A stretch of DNA of 64,000 bases, taken from Aggregatibacter kilianii (GTDB lineage Bacteria; Pseudomonadota; Gammaproteobacteria; Enterobacterales; Pasteurellaceae). The notes beneath the pieces are model-generated. The model saw nothing but the letters and a program-made list of their open reading frames with translations. It was not told the origin of the DNA and made no database searches. The position numbers and the translations under genes were made by a program. Each line of letters starts with the position of its first letter. The first letter of the stretch is position 1. Where the stretch lies: positions 1,110,501 through 1,174,500 of the forward strand of contig NZ_NRCN01000001.1 of assembly GCF_003130255.1 (NCBI RefSeq). Direction: 5' to 3'. Shown here piece after piece: positions 1-11,080 of the stretch.

Positions 1-1
1 G

Positions 2-862
2 TTATATAAGAACAAAAAATTTGCCGATTTAGCTACTCAACGTAAAGGCCCTTTTGCGGTAATCAGCGCAACAGATATGACGGCAGCTCAGAAAGTGAAT
101 TTTACGCAAGATTTTTTCGATGTGCTGTGCCTGAATTTGAATGATTTGCAAATTGCCCGCGCCGTGGCCGCATCAAGTGCGGTGCCTTTGATTTTCTCGC
201 CAATCACGCTAAATAATCATGGCGGAAATTGTCATTTTTATCACCCCTTGCGCATGACATCGCAATATCAGCTCAGCTCGTTAGCGCAACAAAATTTGAT
301 GGCGATGAAGGCATACGTGACCCGCTATCAAGACACGCAATCACACCCTTATTTACATTTGGTGGACGGTGGTTTGACGGACAATTTAGGTCTGGCCGGC
401 TTGTTGGATATATCCAATGTAATGCAGTTAGAAGAACTTTATGCCATGTTAGAGCAAAGCCAATTACGCAACATTGTGGTGGTTAATGTGAATGCACAAA
501 ATGAAATCACCACGGAAATGGATAAATCGGCGGACATTCCCGGCATTACCGATGTGGTGAATACGGTCATTCGTGTGCCGATTAATAAAACCAGTGAATC
601 GACCTTGCAATACTCGCAGAAATTTACCGAACAATGGAATGCATACGCTAAGCGACATAAGGGCAGGAAAATTCAGATTTATTTTGTGAATTTGAGTTTG
701 AAGCAGTTGCCTGACGGCAAGCTGAAAAATGAGGTGCTAAATATCGGCACATCCTTCTATTTGCCGACCTCCGATGTTGAAAAATTGCGTGCCGCCGCCA
801 AGATTTTGTTGGATCAATCAAAAGAATATCAGACGGCGCTGAAGGTGTTGCAGGAAAAATAG
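2..862 (+). CDS. Patatin-like phospholipase family protein (5' truncated by window)
   Basis: The reading frame is open from base 2, so the N-terminus lies outside the window; the first in-frame ATG (77) is internal. The visible part has the alpha/beta layout of a patatin-like acyl hydrolase. An ASSAVPLIFSP stretch is followed about 60 residues later by HLVDGGLTDNLG, whose Asp-Gly-Gly is the usual catalytic-aspartate motif of the family. The GxSxG nucleophile elbow would lie upstream and cannot be checked. By family, it would hydrolyse ester bonds of phospholipids or other lipids. Substrate and cell location are unknown. Confidence 0.75.
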   Translation, partial: LYKNKKFADLATQRKGPFAVISATDMTAAQKVNFTQDFFDVLCLNLNDLQIARAVAASSAVPLIFSPITLNNHGGNCHFYHPLRMTSQYQLSSLAQQNLMAMKAYVTRYQDTQSHPYLHLVDGGLTDNLGLAGLLDISNVMQLEELYAMLEQSQLRNIVVVNVNAQNEITTEMDKSADIPGITDVVNTVIRVPINKTSESTLQYSQKFTEQWNAYAKRHKGRKIQIYFVNLSLKQLPDGKLKNEVLNIGTSFYLPTSDVEKLRAAAKILLDQSKEYQTALKVLQEK

Positions 863-885
863 CGTAATTGCATTTTAGGACGTGA

Positions 886-1791
886 TTATTTTATTAAACT
901 TCTGCCCCTATTCATGATGGCAAGCCCGGCCACGGCGAGCGTGCCGCCAATGAATAATGATGAATCCACCTGTTCATTTAACCAGATGGCAGAAAAAATA
1001 ATGCCAAAAATCGGGATAAGAATAATATAAGCAGAGGCATTTCCCGCACCTAGATGTTTGACGCCGTCAAAATACCAAGCATAAGCCAACACGGTCGATC
1101 CTAAAGACAAACCGATTAAACTCATCCAAGTGCTTTGTGAAAGGCTCAGGAGCGTATTCCAATCTTCTACATTTTCTACGCACAATGCAGCAATTAGCAG
1201 CAAAATAAAACCAAATACAGACGAAATGGTAGTGGCGGTGAGTGAGTCGATGCCAAATAATACTTTACGTGCCAATAGGGTATAACTTACCCAACAGAAT
1301 AGGGCACAGATAAGCAAAAACTGTCCAAATCCTAAAGCGTCCAACATCTCGAACGGATGGCCTTTACTGATAGCAATTAATGGACCGCTTATCGCAATGA
1401 CCATTCCTAACAACACCCAAATATTCCATTTTTCCTTAAATAAGAAAATAGCAAAAATCATCGTGAATACCGGATTGCTCGTGACAATTATCGCTGCCTG
1501 CCCCGCCGGCACATATTTTAGCCCCCAGATGAAAAAGGTGGAGTAGGCAAAAATTCCTAAGACAGCGGTAAAAAATAAGCCAATCCACTGACTTCGACGA
1601 AGCTGTTTCACATAGCGAAAACGTGTCGCTACATAAAGCCAAATCAGCAGGGGAATCACAGCGATAAAAAAGCGGCTTGCCGACGCTGTGAAAGTTGGCA
1701 TGGTCTGTGCCACTACCCGCCCCCAAGGCCAAGATGCTCCCCACAAAACAGCCATACCGATAAGTTGAAGATGAATGCGGAGGTGGTTCAT
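886..1791 (-). CDS. EamA/DMT-family transporter
   Basis: About 301 residues, very hydrophobic, with roughly ten predicted membrane segments in two similar halves, as in EamA (drug/metabolite transporter) proteins. The N-terminal half carries AVLWGASWPWGR and the second half GLSLGSTVLAYAWYFDGVKHLGA, both typical of the family. The frame is open further upstream to 1839. I chose the ATG at 1791 (MNHLRIHLQ) because an AAAGGGAT ribosome site precedes it and the family starts there. It is an inner-membrane exporter of an unknown small metabolite. It stands alone, convergent with the lipase gene. Confidence 0.85.
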   Translation of the reverse strand: MNHLRIHLQLIGMAVLWGASWPWGRVVAQTMPTFTASASRFFIAVIPLLIWLYVATRFRYVKQLRRSQWIGLFFTAVLGIFAYSTFFIWGLKYVPAGQAAIIVTSNPVFTMIFAIFLFKEKWNIWVLLGMVIAISGPLIAISKGHPFEMLDALGFGQFLLICALFCWVSYTLLARKVLFGIDSLTATTISSVFGFILLLIAALCVENVEDWNTLLSLSQSTWMSLIGLSLGSTVLAYAWYFDGVKHLGAGNASAYIILIPIFGIIFSAIWLNEQVDSSLFIGGTLAVAGLAIMNRGRSLIK

Positions 1792-2066
1792 ATGGAAATC
1801 CCTTTGAGGTTTATAGACATTGATCAGGATTTTACACATTGTCGTAAATAATGGGAATGATGCCTGATGATAATCTTTTGGTGTTCTTTGTTCCTATCAC
1901 AGGATATGCCGGTAACGCGAACACTATGTTCTCTTGGTAAGTGCGGTGATTTTTTCATGTGTTTTTTTAGAACCAAAAAATATATCTCCTAGCAAAAAGT
2001 TATTGGCATGTTGCTTTGCCTTTTTTAGAAAATGTTTGCCAACATTATTGTGATAAAGGAAAGGTT

Positions 2067-3113
2067 ATGCTTTTGACTGGGTTACTTTGCGGTATATTAC
2101 TTGGGTTTGTTATGCAACGTGGACGTTTTTGTATTACCGGTGCGTTTCGCGATCTGTATGTCACTAAAAATAACAAAATGTTTATAGCGCTTTTATTAGC
2201 CATTACGGTGCAATCAATAGGTTTCTTTGGGTTAAAAGAGATTGGCGTATTGAACGTTGAACCGGCTGAAAATTTTGCCTTTTTGGCCGTGATTCTGGGG
2301 GCATTTGTATTTGGTATCGGTATTGTATTGGCCGGAGGTTGTGCCACCGGAACCTGGTATCGCGCAGCAGAAGGATTAATTGGCAGTTGGGTGGCTTTAT
2401 TCACGTATATGTTACTGAGCGCGATAATGAGAACGGGGCCATTGGGTGAATTTAATAATGCGTTGCGTCGTATTAATATTGAACAACGAAATATTTATAG
2501 CACTTTGGGCATTTCACCTTGGTGGCTGGTTGCGTTGTTGACGTTTGTTACTCTCTATTATGTGTACAAGCATTTAAGCAAGCCCGCACCGAGAATGGCG
2601 ACCTTAAAACCGAAGAAACATGGTCTTGCGCATTTATTATTTGAAAAGCGCTGGCATCCGTTTTTTTCTGCGGTATTAATTGGCTTAATCGCTTTATTAG
2701 CATGGCCTCTCAGTGTTGCAACAGGGCGGGAATTTGGCTTAGGCATTACCGGCCCCTCTGCTAACATCATGCAATATTTAGTGACCGGTGACGATAAATT
2801 TATTAACTGGGGCGTCTTTTTAGTGCTTGGTATTTTTGTCGGTTCTTTCATTGGTGCCAAAGGCAGTAATGAGTTTCGAATTCGTGTACCGGATGTGACC
2901 ACGATTTTACGTAGTGCGTTGGGTGGTATTTTAATGGGGATTGGTGCGACTCTTGCCGGAGGATGTTCTATAGGTAATGGCTTGGTGGAAACTGCCTTTT
3001 TTTCTTGGCAAGGTTGGATTTCATTGCCATTAATGATACTGGGGACTTGGGTTGCCGCCTATTTTACGATTATTCGCCCACAGCGTTTAAAACAGTTAAA
3101 GCATAACGTCTAG
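2067..3113 (+). CDS. YeeE/YedE-family sulfur-compound transporter (TsuA-like)
   Basis: Polytopic membrane protein of about 348 residues. It has the duplicated small-residue/cysteine motifs of the YeeE/YedE family: QRGRFCITGAFRD near the N-terminus, GGCATGTWYR in the first half and GGCSIGNGL in the second. Family members carry thiosulfate or a related sulfur (or selenium) compound into the cell through conserved cysteines. The ATG at 2067 follows AAAGGAAAGG and is preferred to the upstream ATG at 2016. The TusA-like gene starts 9 bases after the stop, so the two are almost certainly co-transcribed and functionally linked. Confidence 0.85.
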   Translation: MLLTGLLCGILLGFVMQRGRFCITGAFRDLYVTKNNKMFIALLLAITVQSIGFFGLKEIGVLNVEPAENFAFLAVILGAFVFGIGIVLAGGCATGTWYRAAEGLIGSWVALFTYMLLSAIMRTGPLGEFNNALRRINIEQRNIYSTLGISPWWLVALLTFVTLYYVYKHLSKPAPRMATLKPKKHGLAHLLFEKRWHPFFSAVLIGLIALLAWPLSVATGREFGLGITGPSANIMQYLVTGDDKFINWGVFLVLGIFVGSFIGAKGSNEFRIRVPDVTTILRSALGGILMGIGATLAGGCSIGNGLVETAFFSWQGWISLPLMILGTWVAAYFTIIRPQRLKQLKHNV

Positions 3114-3122
3114 GAGTATAAA

Positions 3123-3344
3123 ATGATTGTTAAATTACCTACATTGGGGCTTGTTTGTCCCTTTCCTTTAGTTGAAGCGAAAGAAGCTATGGCAAAACTA
3201 AATAAGGGAGATTGCTTAGAAATTGAGTTTGATTGTACTCAAGCTACAGAAGCTATCCCTGCATGGGCTGCCGAGGAAGGCTATGAAGTGACAAATTATG
3301 AACAAATTGATGATGCTAAATGGACGATTACCGTAATGAAATAG
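3123..3344 (+). CDS. TusA/YedF-family sulfurtransferase
   Basis: 73 residues with the single-domain TusA fold signature. The motif LGLVCPFPLVEAKEAM contains the active-site cysteine (Cys12) in the CPxP element. Family members carry sulfur as a persulfide or polysulfide. Here it sits directly behind a YeeE/YedE transporter, the same pairing as yedE-yedF. The likely role is to accept sulfur (or selenium) from the imported compound. The physiological acceptor is not shown by the sequence. An uptake-signal 9-mer lies just after the stop. Confidence 0.87.
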   Translation: MIVKLPTLGLVCPFPLVEAKEAMAKLNKGDCLEIEFDCTQATEAIPAWAAEEGYEVTNYEQIDDAKWTITVMK

Positions 3345-3516
3345 GCCTCAAAGTGCGGTCAAAAAAAAACAAAATTTATGTAGCCGTAGCACAACGCTGA
3401 AATGACAACCTCTGAGCTTGTTGGCGTGTAAGTAATGTTAGTGCCACACAAATAAGCTGGACGGCATCCTGTATTTCTTCTAGTATTACGCCTCTTTATT
3501 GATTTTGTGATGATTT
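3345..3516. other. Intergenic region before the DenV-like gene
   Basis: 172 bases with one uptake signal near 3351. On the minus strand, 3379-3495 is open for 39 codons without an ATG start and resembles no family I recognise. No convincing promoter or terminator was seen. It may be decayed coding sequence. Confidence 0.3.
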
Positions 3517-3918
3517 ATGACCCGAATTAATCTTGTCCCGCCGAGTGAATTGTGCGATCAACATTTACTTGCCGAACACCGCGAACTTACCCGTATTCCT
3601 AACGCTGTTGCCAAAGGGAAATTTCACCTAAAAGGCCAACCGACGGAATATAAATTGGGTGAGGGCCATGTACGGTTCTTCTTTAATAAAATGGCCTTCT
3701 TGAAGAAACGTTATGATGCGCTTCATGCCGAATGCAGAGCGCGTGGTTTCAACGTGACATATATTTGGCCGCAAGAACTCAGCACCGATCCCGCATTATG
3801 GCTGGATTACATCCCTACCGAACAAGCCCTAGCTACCAATCGTCAACGGATTGAAGAAAGAATGCCAGCAAAGGCCAGATTTACAGACAGGAAGATTCTC
3901 TTGGAAAATGATTCATAA
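3517..3918 (+). CDS. Pyrimidine-dimer DNA glycosylase/AP lyase, T4 endonuclease V (DenV)-like
   Basis: 133 residues that line up with T4 endonuclease V along most of their length: MTRINLVPPSELCDQHL at the start, AEHRELTRI, GHVRFFFNKMAFLKKRYDAL, ARGFNVTYIW and DYIPTEQALATNRQR. The catalytic residues known from T4 are kept: Thr2 (nucleophilic amino terminus after Met removal), Glu23, Arg3, Arg22 and Arg26. The enzyme would cut the glycosyl bond of UV-induced cyclobutane dimers and nick the abasic site. The aromatic WYKYYG-like C-terminal tail of the T4 protein is absent; this protein ends in a charged tail. Most bacteria lack the gene, and an insertion-sequence scar lies 120 bases downstream, so horizontal acquisition is plausible. 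Confidence 0.88.
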   Translation: MTRINLVPPSELCDQHLLAEHRELTRIPNAVAKGKFHLKGQPTEYKLGEGHVRFFFNKMAFLKKRYDALHAECRARGFNVTYIWPQELSTDPALWLDYIPTEQALATNRQRIEERMPAKARFTDRKILLENDS

Positions 3919-3937
3919 ATCACTGACAGTGATTTAT
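3915..3937 (+). terminator. Hairpin overlapping the stop of the DenV-like gene
   Basis: Perfect 10-bp inverted repeat ATAAATCACT / AGTGATTTAT with a 3-base loop, overlapping the stop codon. There is no long T run after it, so its strength as a terminator is doubtful. Confidence 0.4.
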
Positions 3938-4038
3938 TCCTCTAATCAAACGTGGAAATAATGCGGAGTACGAATGGTATAAGCAGAGGTGCTTTCCACT
4001 CTCAGAGGTTTAACGTGGCCAACATGTCATAAAAAATA

Positions 4039-4090
4039 TGATCTGCCCCCAAAAAATTGGAGGCAACCAAATAATTAGGGGGACAGATCA
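4039..4090. mobile_element. IS-end remnant (both termini, no interior)
   Basis: TGATCTGCCCCC at 4039-4050 faces GGGGGACAGATCA at 4078-4090, an inverted repeat with one mismatch. The left side continues AAAAAATTGGAGG, which resembles the terminal sequence of IS3-family elements. Only 27 bases separate the ends and there is no transposase, so this looks like an internally deleted element or the scar of one. No clear target-site duplication flanks it. Confidence 0.55.
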
Positions 4091-4113
4091 GAAAGCCGTT
4101 TTTTAGTTACGGA

Positions 4114-5481
4114 TTATTTCTTCTTCGGTCTTTCCCAACCTTGTATGTGTCTTTGCGGAACACGGGTGGTAACCAGTTCATCGTGTTTGACATCCGTACG
4201 AATGGTGGATCCTGCACCGATGGTGGCGCCGCTTTCAATGGTGACCGGCGCAACGAGTTGGCTGTCGGAGCCGATAAATACGTTGTCGCCGATGATGGTT
4301 TTGAATTTATTGGCACCGTCGTAGTTGCAGGTAATCACGCCCGCGCCGATGTTACAATCTTTACCGATTTCCGCGTCGCCTACATAGGTTAAGTGGTTCA
4401 CTTTGGAGCCTTTACCGATTTGTGCTTTTTTTATTTCCACAAAGTTGCCCACATGGGTGTTTTCAGCCAGTTCTGTGCCCGGGCGTAAGCGGGAGAATGG
4501 GCCGATAGCGGCATTTGCACCCACGGAAGTATCTTCAAGCACGGAATATGGTTTGATTTCTACGTCATCACCGATGTCGCAGTTAGTGAGTACACAACCT
4601 GCGCCGATTTTCACCCGATTTCCTAACCGCACTTTGCCTTTTAAGATCACGTTCATGTCGATTTCTACGTCTTTGCCGTGGGTGAGTTCACCACGCAATT
4701 TAAAGCTGTTCGGATCAAGCAACATTACGCCGGCAAGTAATAATTCACACGCTTGTTTTTGTTGGAAATATTGCTCAAGTGCAACCAGTTGTAGGCGATT
4801 GTTGGCGCCTTCCACTTCCATTAAGTCGGCGGCTTGTACGGCAGCCACTTGGCAACCGTCACGATTTGCCAAAGCGATAACATCGGTCATGTAATATTCG
4901 CCTTGGGTGTTGTTGTTATCCAACTGTGTCAGCCATTTTTTGAAAGAAGCACCATCAGACACCATCACGCCGGTGTTCACTTCTTGAATTTTGAGTTGTT
5001 CGGCATTTGCATCTTTTTGTTCTACGATGCCGACGACATTGCCGTTTTCGCGCAGAATGCGACCATAACCTGTCGGGTTGTCCAACACCACGGTGAGTAG
5101 CGCAATGCCTTTGTCAGGTTTAGCGGCAATGAGTTTTTCCAAGGTTGCCTTGGTAATGAGAGGGGCATCACCATAAAGCATTAAAATATTTTCATCATCG
5201 GCAAAAAATGGCGCTGCTTGTTGCATAGCATGGCCGGTGCCAAGTTGTTCCGTTTGCAGAACCCAGTTGACAGGCTCGTTTGCTAATCGTTGTTGCATTA
5301 AATCGCCGCCATGGCCATAGACCAAATGAATGTTGTGAGCACCCAATTGTTTGGCGGTGTCGATAACATGTTTTACCATCGGTTTGCCCGCAATCGGGTG
5401 TAACACTTTCGGTAAATCGGAATACATACGGGTGCCTTTTCCGGCGGCGAGGATAACTACGCTGAGAGCTTGAGTTGTCAT
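4114..5481 (-). CDS. glmU: Bifunctional GlmU: GlcNAc-1-P uridyltransferase / GlcN-1-P acetyltransferase
   Basis: 455 residues, the normal family length. The N-terminal nucleotidyltransferase begins with [18 protein letters not shown] (residues about 11-28), the UTP-binding signature. It also has QLGTGHA and LYGDAPL motifs. From about residue 250 the protein becomes a left-handed beta helix of hexapeptide repeats with the acetyltransferase residues ([22 protein letters not shown]). It makes UDP-GlcNAc for peptidoglycan and lipid A in the cytoplasm. It is divergent from anmK, sharing the 82-bp gap 5482-5563 for promoters. Confidence 0.98.
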   Translation of the reverse strand: MTTQALSVVILAAGKGTRMYSDLPKVLHPIAGKPMVKHVIDTAKQLGAHNIHLVYGHGGDLMQQRLANEPVNWVLQTEQLGTGHAMQQAAPFFADDENILMLYGDAPLITKATLEKLIAAKPDKGIALLTVVLDNPTGYGRILRENGNVVGIVEQKDANAEQLKIQEVNTGVMVSDGASFKKWLTQLDNNNTQGEYYMTDVIALANRDGCQVAAVQAADLMEVEGANNRLQLVALEQYFQQKQACELLLAGVMLLDPNSFKLRGELTHGKDVEIDMNVILKGKVRLGNRVKIGAGCVLTNCDIGDDVEIKPYSVLEDTSVGANAAIGPFSRLRPGTELAENTHVGNFVEIKKAQIGKGSKVNHLTYVGDAEIGKDCNIGAGVITCNYDGANKFKTIIGDNVFIGSDSQLVAPVTIESGATIGAGSTIRTDVKHDELVTTRVPQRHIQGWERPKKK

Positions 5482-5563
5482 AAATTTTCTCTTTTGTTCG
5501 CTAAAAATTGCGCGCTAGTATATCATTCTTGCAATTTTGAGTTAAGTTAAGGACAAGTGCAAA

Positions 5564-7605
<2,042 letters not shown>

Positions 7606-7623
7606 GAAACGAGCATTAATAAC

Positions 7624-7668
7624 GAAAGTGCGGTCAAAATTTACGATGAATTTTCACCGCACTTTTGC
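7624..7668. terminator. Inverted uptake-signal pair, bidirectional terminator
   Basis: AAAGTGCGGT (7625-7634) and ACCGCACTTT (7656-7665) form a 10-bp stem between the convergent murQ and TonB-receptor genes. Extra A/T complementarity lies inside the stem and a T run follows. It would terminate transcripts from both sides. Confidence 0.75.
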
Positions 7669-10600
7669 TTAGAAGGTTGCCGTCAAACCCAACTTCACGG
7701 TTCTGCCTGGGCCCGGCATGGAGGAGCGGGTCATTGGGTCGAGGTAATAACGATCCGTTAAGTTGGTGACGGAAAGGGTGGCGGCGAAAGTGTCATTGAA
7801 TTTATAGTTCATATACGCATCAACCAAGAACACTGGCTGCCAACGTGGGTTGTTATTGCTATTGGCAAACCAGCCTGCATCACGTAAAGATTTGTTACGA
7901 GTTTCTTTCACATTAGTGTGATATACCATACGGGTGCCAACTTCTAATCGCTCATCTAAGAAACGTACACCAAGATTTGAGGTAATGCTGTATTTCGGCA
8001 AAATGGCATTTTTTAAGTAGCCGTTTTCATTACCACCATTAACACATTCGGGATAGGCTTCAAATGTATGTATATCACCTATACCACCAACATCTCGAAT
8101 TGCTGAACTTTTATCGCAGAATTTATTTTTGATGTTGTAGCTAATACCGATATCACCGAAGATGCGACCTTGATCATAACGAGCGGATAATTCTATACCT
8201 TCTAAAATCCGTTTATCAAACTGCTTCATCTCATAATTAATATCACGGTCAAAAATATTTTTCGTAGTGTTTTTGTACCAATTTAGGCGAATATCCGCAC
8301 GGCGTAAACTTGGGAAGAAACCACGTAAATCATGTACATAGCCCACTTCAATATTTTTGCTGTGTTCCGGTTTGCGTTTATAAAGTGGCGTGAGAATATC
8401 AATGGAATAGCCAATGGTATCTTCAAAAATACTCGGCATACGTTTGGTTTCATCATAGCGCACATAAATTCTGGCGTTATCACTTAAAAATGCGGTAGCA
8501 CTAAAGGAAGGTGCCCAAGCGTGATCTTTACGCTCGGCCTTTTTCATTTTTTCCCACTGTTCTTTGGTTATTGGTGTTTTTTCTGGCGAACCGGAAAAAT
8601 CAGCACTAATGTCATATAAATAATCTTCTTTCCCGGTTTGTGGATGGATTACTTTTTTTTCTAACATTTCTTTTGTAATACGTCCATCCGTAAGCGGAAA
8701 ATGCTCAACAGAAAAATTACCATATTCATCCCGTTCCCAATAAATAGTCTGCGTTGCTGATTCATCCCATTGACTATTATTACCACTGAGCTGTGACCAA
8801 CTATCATATTCCTCATCTGTGGTTGGAGTCCAGCCATGTGAAACAACATACTCATCACGATCATCAAGCCATTTTTGTAATTCTGGTGAATCATCAGCAG
8901 GTATTGGATATAATTTTTCAAATTCTTCCTCAAGTGAAGCTCTTAAATGATTTTTTCTTCCAAAATTTATATAGTCTTGTGTTATTTCAGGGGCGACTTG
9001 TTTCAATTTTCTTACTGTAAATGGAATACGTGATTCGGTTAATACTTCTTCTTGTTTTAAATTTGCAATTTTTTCCTGCAAACCGCGATCTTTAGATTTG
9101 TAATGGGTATATTTCATCCCGGCAGTCAGTAATAACCAATCGGTTGGTGAATATTCAAATTTGAAGCCTGCATTAAATTCATTTCGGTTGCCTTTTCGAT
9201 TTCCTGAACGAGCAGAGTTTGATACTCGGCAAATACCATGTAAATCGCCTTCCACACAGGTAAGTTGTTCCCCTTCTGTTTTAGCATCAGTCTCGTATTG
9301 ATTAAATGCAGTAAGTTGATATTTATCCCAAAGCTCATAAACATTGGTACTGTCTAAAGTTTCACGACGATAATTTGTCATGATGCTGAAGCGAAGTTTT
9401 GGACTTAGTTCCGTGACATTGCTAAAAGTTATTCCCATATGATTATCACGGGCAAATTGCACTTGCGCGGGTTGAGTATTAAAAATTCCATCAATATTTT
9501 TAAATTTAGGGTTTTTCATATATTCCTTTATTTTGCTATTAAAAATTTCGTAAAAACGATCTTTTATACGTTTATATTCAACGGGATCTTTCACTTGATC
9601 TAATTCATAGGCTTTATCACCAAACTCATTTGCGAGATCAATTTGAGATAAAGTACCAATCATTTGAGTATTATAATCACTAAAAAGTACATCGCCCGGT
9701 GAGCCGCCCGATGTATTAGTTGCCGTATCATTTTTTACTGCCCAGACACCTATTTTTAAATCAAGCCATTTGTTATCGGGAGGATTATAGGAAAACTCAA
9801 CATTACCTGTTTTTTGTTTTACATCTGCTAGTGGCCATTGTGTGACGGTATTACGCGCAGCATAGTTATAGCCAAGTCGGGAAGGCATTATGTCACCATA
9901 ATTTATTTGCGTGTCTCGGAAGTTCGCAGAAAGTGAAGCATATTTATTAAAGTGGAGTTTCCCCTTTAATAACCAAGATCGGCTTTCATAAGATGTATTT
10001 GGTACTTCTTCACCCGGTTTATAAATTCGAGCAATGAGTGGAATATAAGGGTCATCGGAGTTTTTATCTAAATCAAGCGGGCCGGTTGTTCCTTCACCGT
10101 ATTTTTTCCCTCCCCGTTTACCGGCAAAATAATTTCCTTTGTTACGATAAGCATACGCCCCTAAGACTTCATAACCATCATCTTTTGCGGCTAACGCCAA
10201 ACGTATGGCATTATCGTGTAAAGGTTTGTTTCTGCCTTTTTTTCTTGGGCTAATCCGATCATCATCTTTAAAATACAACGCCCATTCAGCTAATTCTGCA
10301 CGCCCGTCTGGTGAAACAAGTCGATAATCCTGACCAATAGGTACACCTTCATAAGGACGAGCTTTAATGGAATTGTTGGCGGTCTCCGTTTTAAGTTCAA
10401 TACCCCATTTTTTACCAGGCTTAATGATCTCATCAGGATTTAGCGTCGACATACGAATCGTGCCTGCCGCCCCGGAGCGCAAAGTGCGGTCTAAATTGGG
10501 GCCTTTTTCCACATTCACTTCACTCACTAAAAATGGATCAAGATAGTTACGATTGCTTACACCGGAATAACCGCGCCAAATGGTAATCGCCTGTTCAGTA

Positions 10601-10962
10601 TCATCAACTAATACAGGAATCCGACCTTGTCCCCAAGAACTACGAATAATAGGATCAATCGCACCGCCATTACGTGCATCGCCACTGTACACACCGGTCA
10701 CACCGCTCAACAAATCGGCGACTGACTGACCGTGATAAGTTTCAATTTCCTTTTTACTTTTGTATTCAGTGACATTGTTTTTGCTGTAAACCTCGTCTTT
10801 TCCAGCATCTGCTTTAGCCTCCGCCGATGCGTTAACGTTGATGGTATCTAATGTGGTTGAATCGGAATTTTGATCGGCGAGGGTTGAGAAAGGCAATCCT
10901 AACAAAGCGAACATTAAGATTGTGGCAACGGAACCCGTTTTAGTATCAATAAAACATATCAT
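7669..10962 (-). CDS. Large TonB-dependent outer-membrane receptor
   Basis: About 1097 residues, much longer than the usual 650-900. A signal peptide covers roughly the first 30 residues (hydrophobic core, cut near LADQ). A TonB-box-like DTINVNA follows. The plug domain has HGQSVADLLSGVTGVYSGD and VNVEKGPNLDRTLRSGAAGTIRM. The rest is a beta barrel with long charged extracellular loops, ending LGLTATF with the C-terminal Phe of outer-membrane proteins. The ATG at 10962 follows GGAGGAAAGC; the frame reads 12 bases further to a TTG. It should take up a metal-chelate, heme or similar ligand using TonB energy. The ligand cannot be named from sequence. The AT-rich upstream region has only weak resemblance to a Fur box. 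Confidence 0.9.
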   Translation of the reverse strand: MICFIDTKTGSVATILMFALLGLPFSTLADQNSDSTTLDTINVNASAEAKADAGKDEVYSKNNVTEYKSKKEIETYHGQSVADLLSGVTGVYSGDARNGGAIDPIIRSSWGQGRIPVLVDDTEQAITIWRGYSGVSNRNYLDPFLVSEVNVEKGPNLDRTLRSGAAGTIRMSTLNPDEIIKPGKKWGIELKTETANNSIKARPYEGVPIGQDYRLVSPDGRAELAEWALYFKDDDRISPRKKGRNKPLHDNAIRLALAAKDDGYEVLGAYAYRNKGNYFAGKRGGKKYGEGTTGPLDLDKNSDDPYIPLIARIYKPGEEVPNTSYESRSWLLKGKLHFNKYASLSANFRDTQINYGDIMPSRLGYNYAARNTVTQWPLADVKQKTGNVEFSYNPPDNKWLDLKIGVWAVKNDTATNTSGGSPGDVLFSDYNTQMIGTLSQIDLANEFGDKAYELDQVKDPVEYKRIKDRFYEIFNSKIKEYMKNPKFKNIDGIFNTQPAQVQFARDNHMGITFSNVTELSPKLRFSIMTNYRRETLDSTNVYELWDKYQLTAFNQYETDAKTEGEQLTCVEGDLHGICRVSNSARSGNRKGNRNEFNAGFKFEYSPTDWLLLTAGMKYTHYKSKDRGLQEKIANLKQEEVLTESRIPFTVRKLKQVAPEITQDYINFGRKNHLRASLEEEFEKLYPIPADDSPELQKWLDDRDEYVVSHGWTPTTDEEYDSWSQLSGNNSQWDESATQTIYWERDEYGNFSVEHFPLTDGRITKEMLEKKVIHPQTGKEDYLYDISADFSGSPEKTPITKEQWEKMKKAERKDHAWAPSFSATAFLSDNARIYVRYDETKRMPSIFEDTIGYSIDILTPLYKRKPEHSKNIEVGYVHDLRGFFPSLRRADIRLNWYKNTTKNIFDRDINYEMKQFDKRILEGIELSARYDQGRIFGDIGISYNIKNKFCDKSSAIRDVGGIGDIHTFEAYPECVNGGNENGYLKNAILPKYSITSNLGVRFLDERLEVGTRMVYHTNVKETRNKSLRDAGWFANSNNNPRWQPVFLVDAYMNYKFNDTFAATLSVTNLTDRYYLDPMTRSSMPGPGRTVKLGLTATF

Positions 10963-11080
10963 GCTTTCCTCCAAAAAATAAAAATGATAACAAGTTTCAT
11001 TTTATTGTATTAAAAGAAAACGTTGTAAAGTTTTATGTAAAAAATGAAGGGTAGATCACAAAGTTTGTATGAAAATTAAA

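Noticed and set aside
464-658. Minus-strand ORF inside the lipase gene
   Set aside because: It lies fully within a clear coding frame and has no family features; shadow frame.
4039-4090. CRISPR-like repeat
   Set aside because: Only one inverted pair, no spacer array.
10975-11040. Possible Fur box before the TonB receptor gene
   Set aside because: The AT-rich ATGATAACAAGTTTCATT matches the Fur palindrome at too few positions to list as a site.
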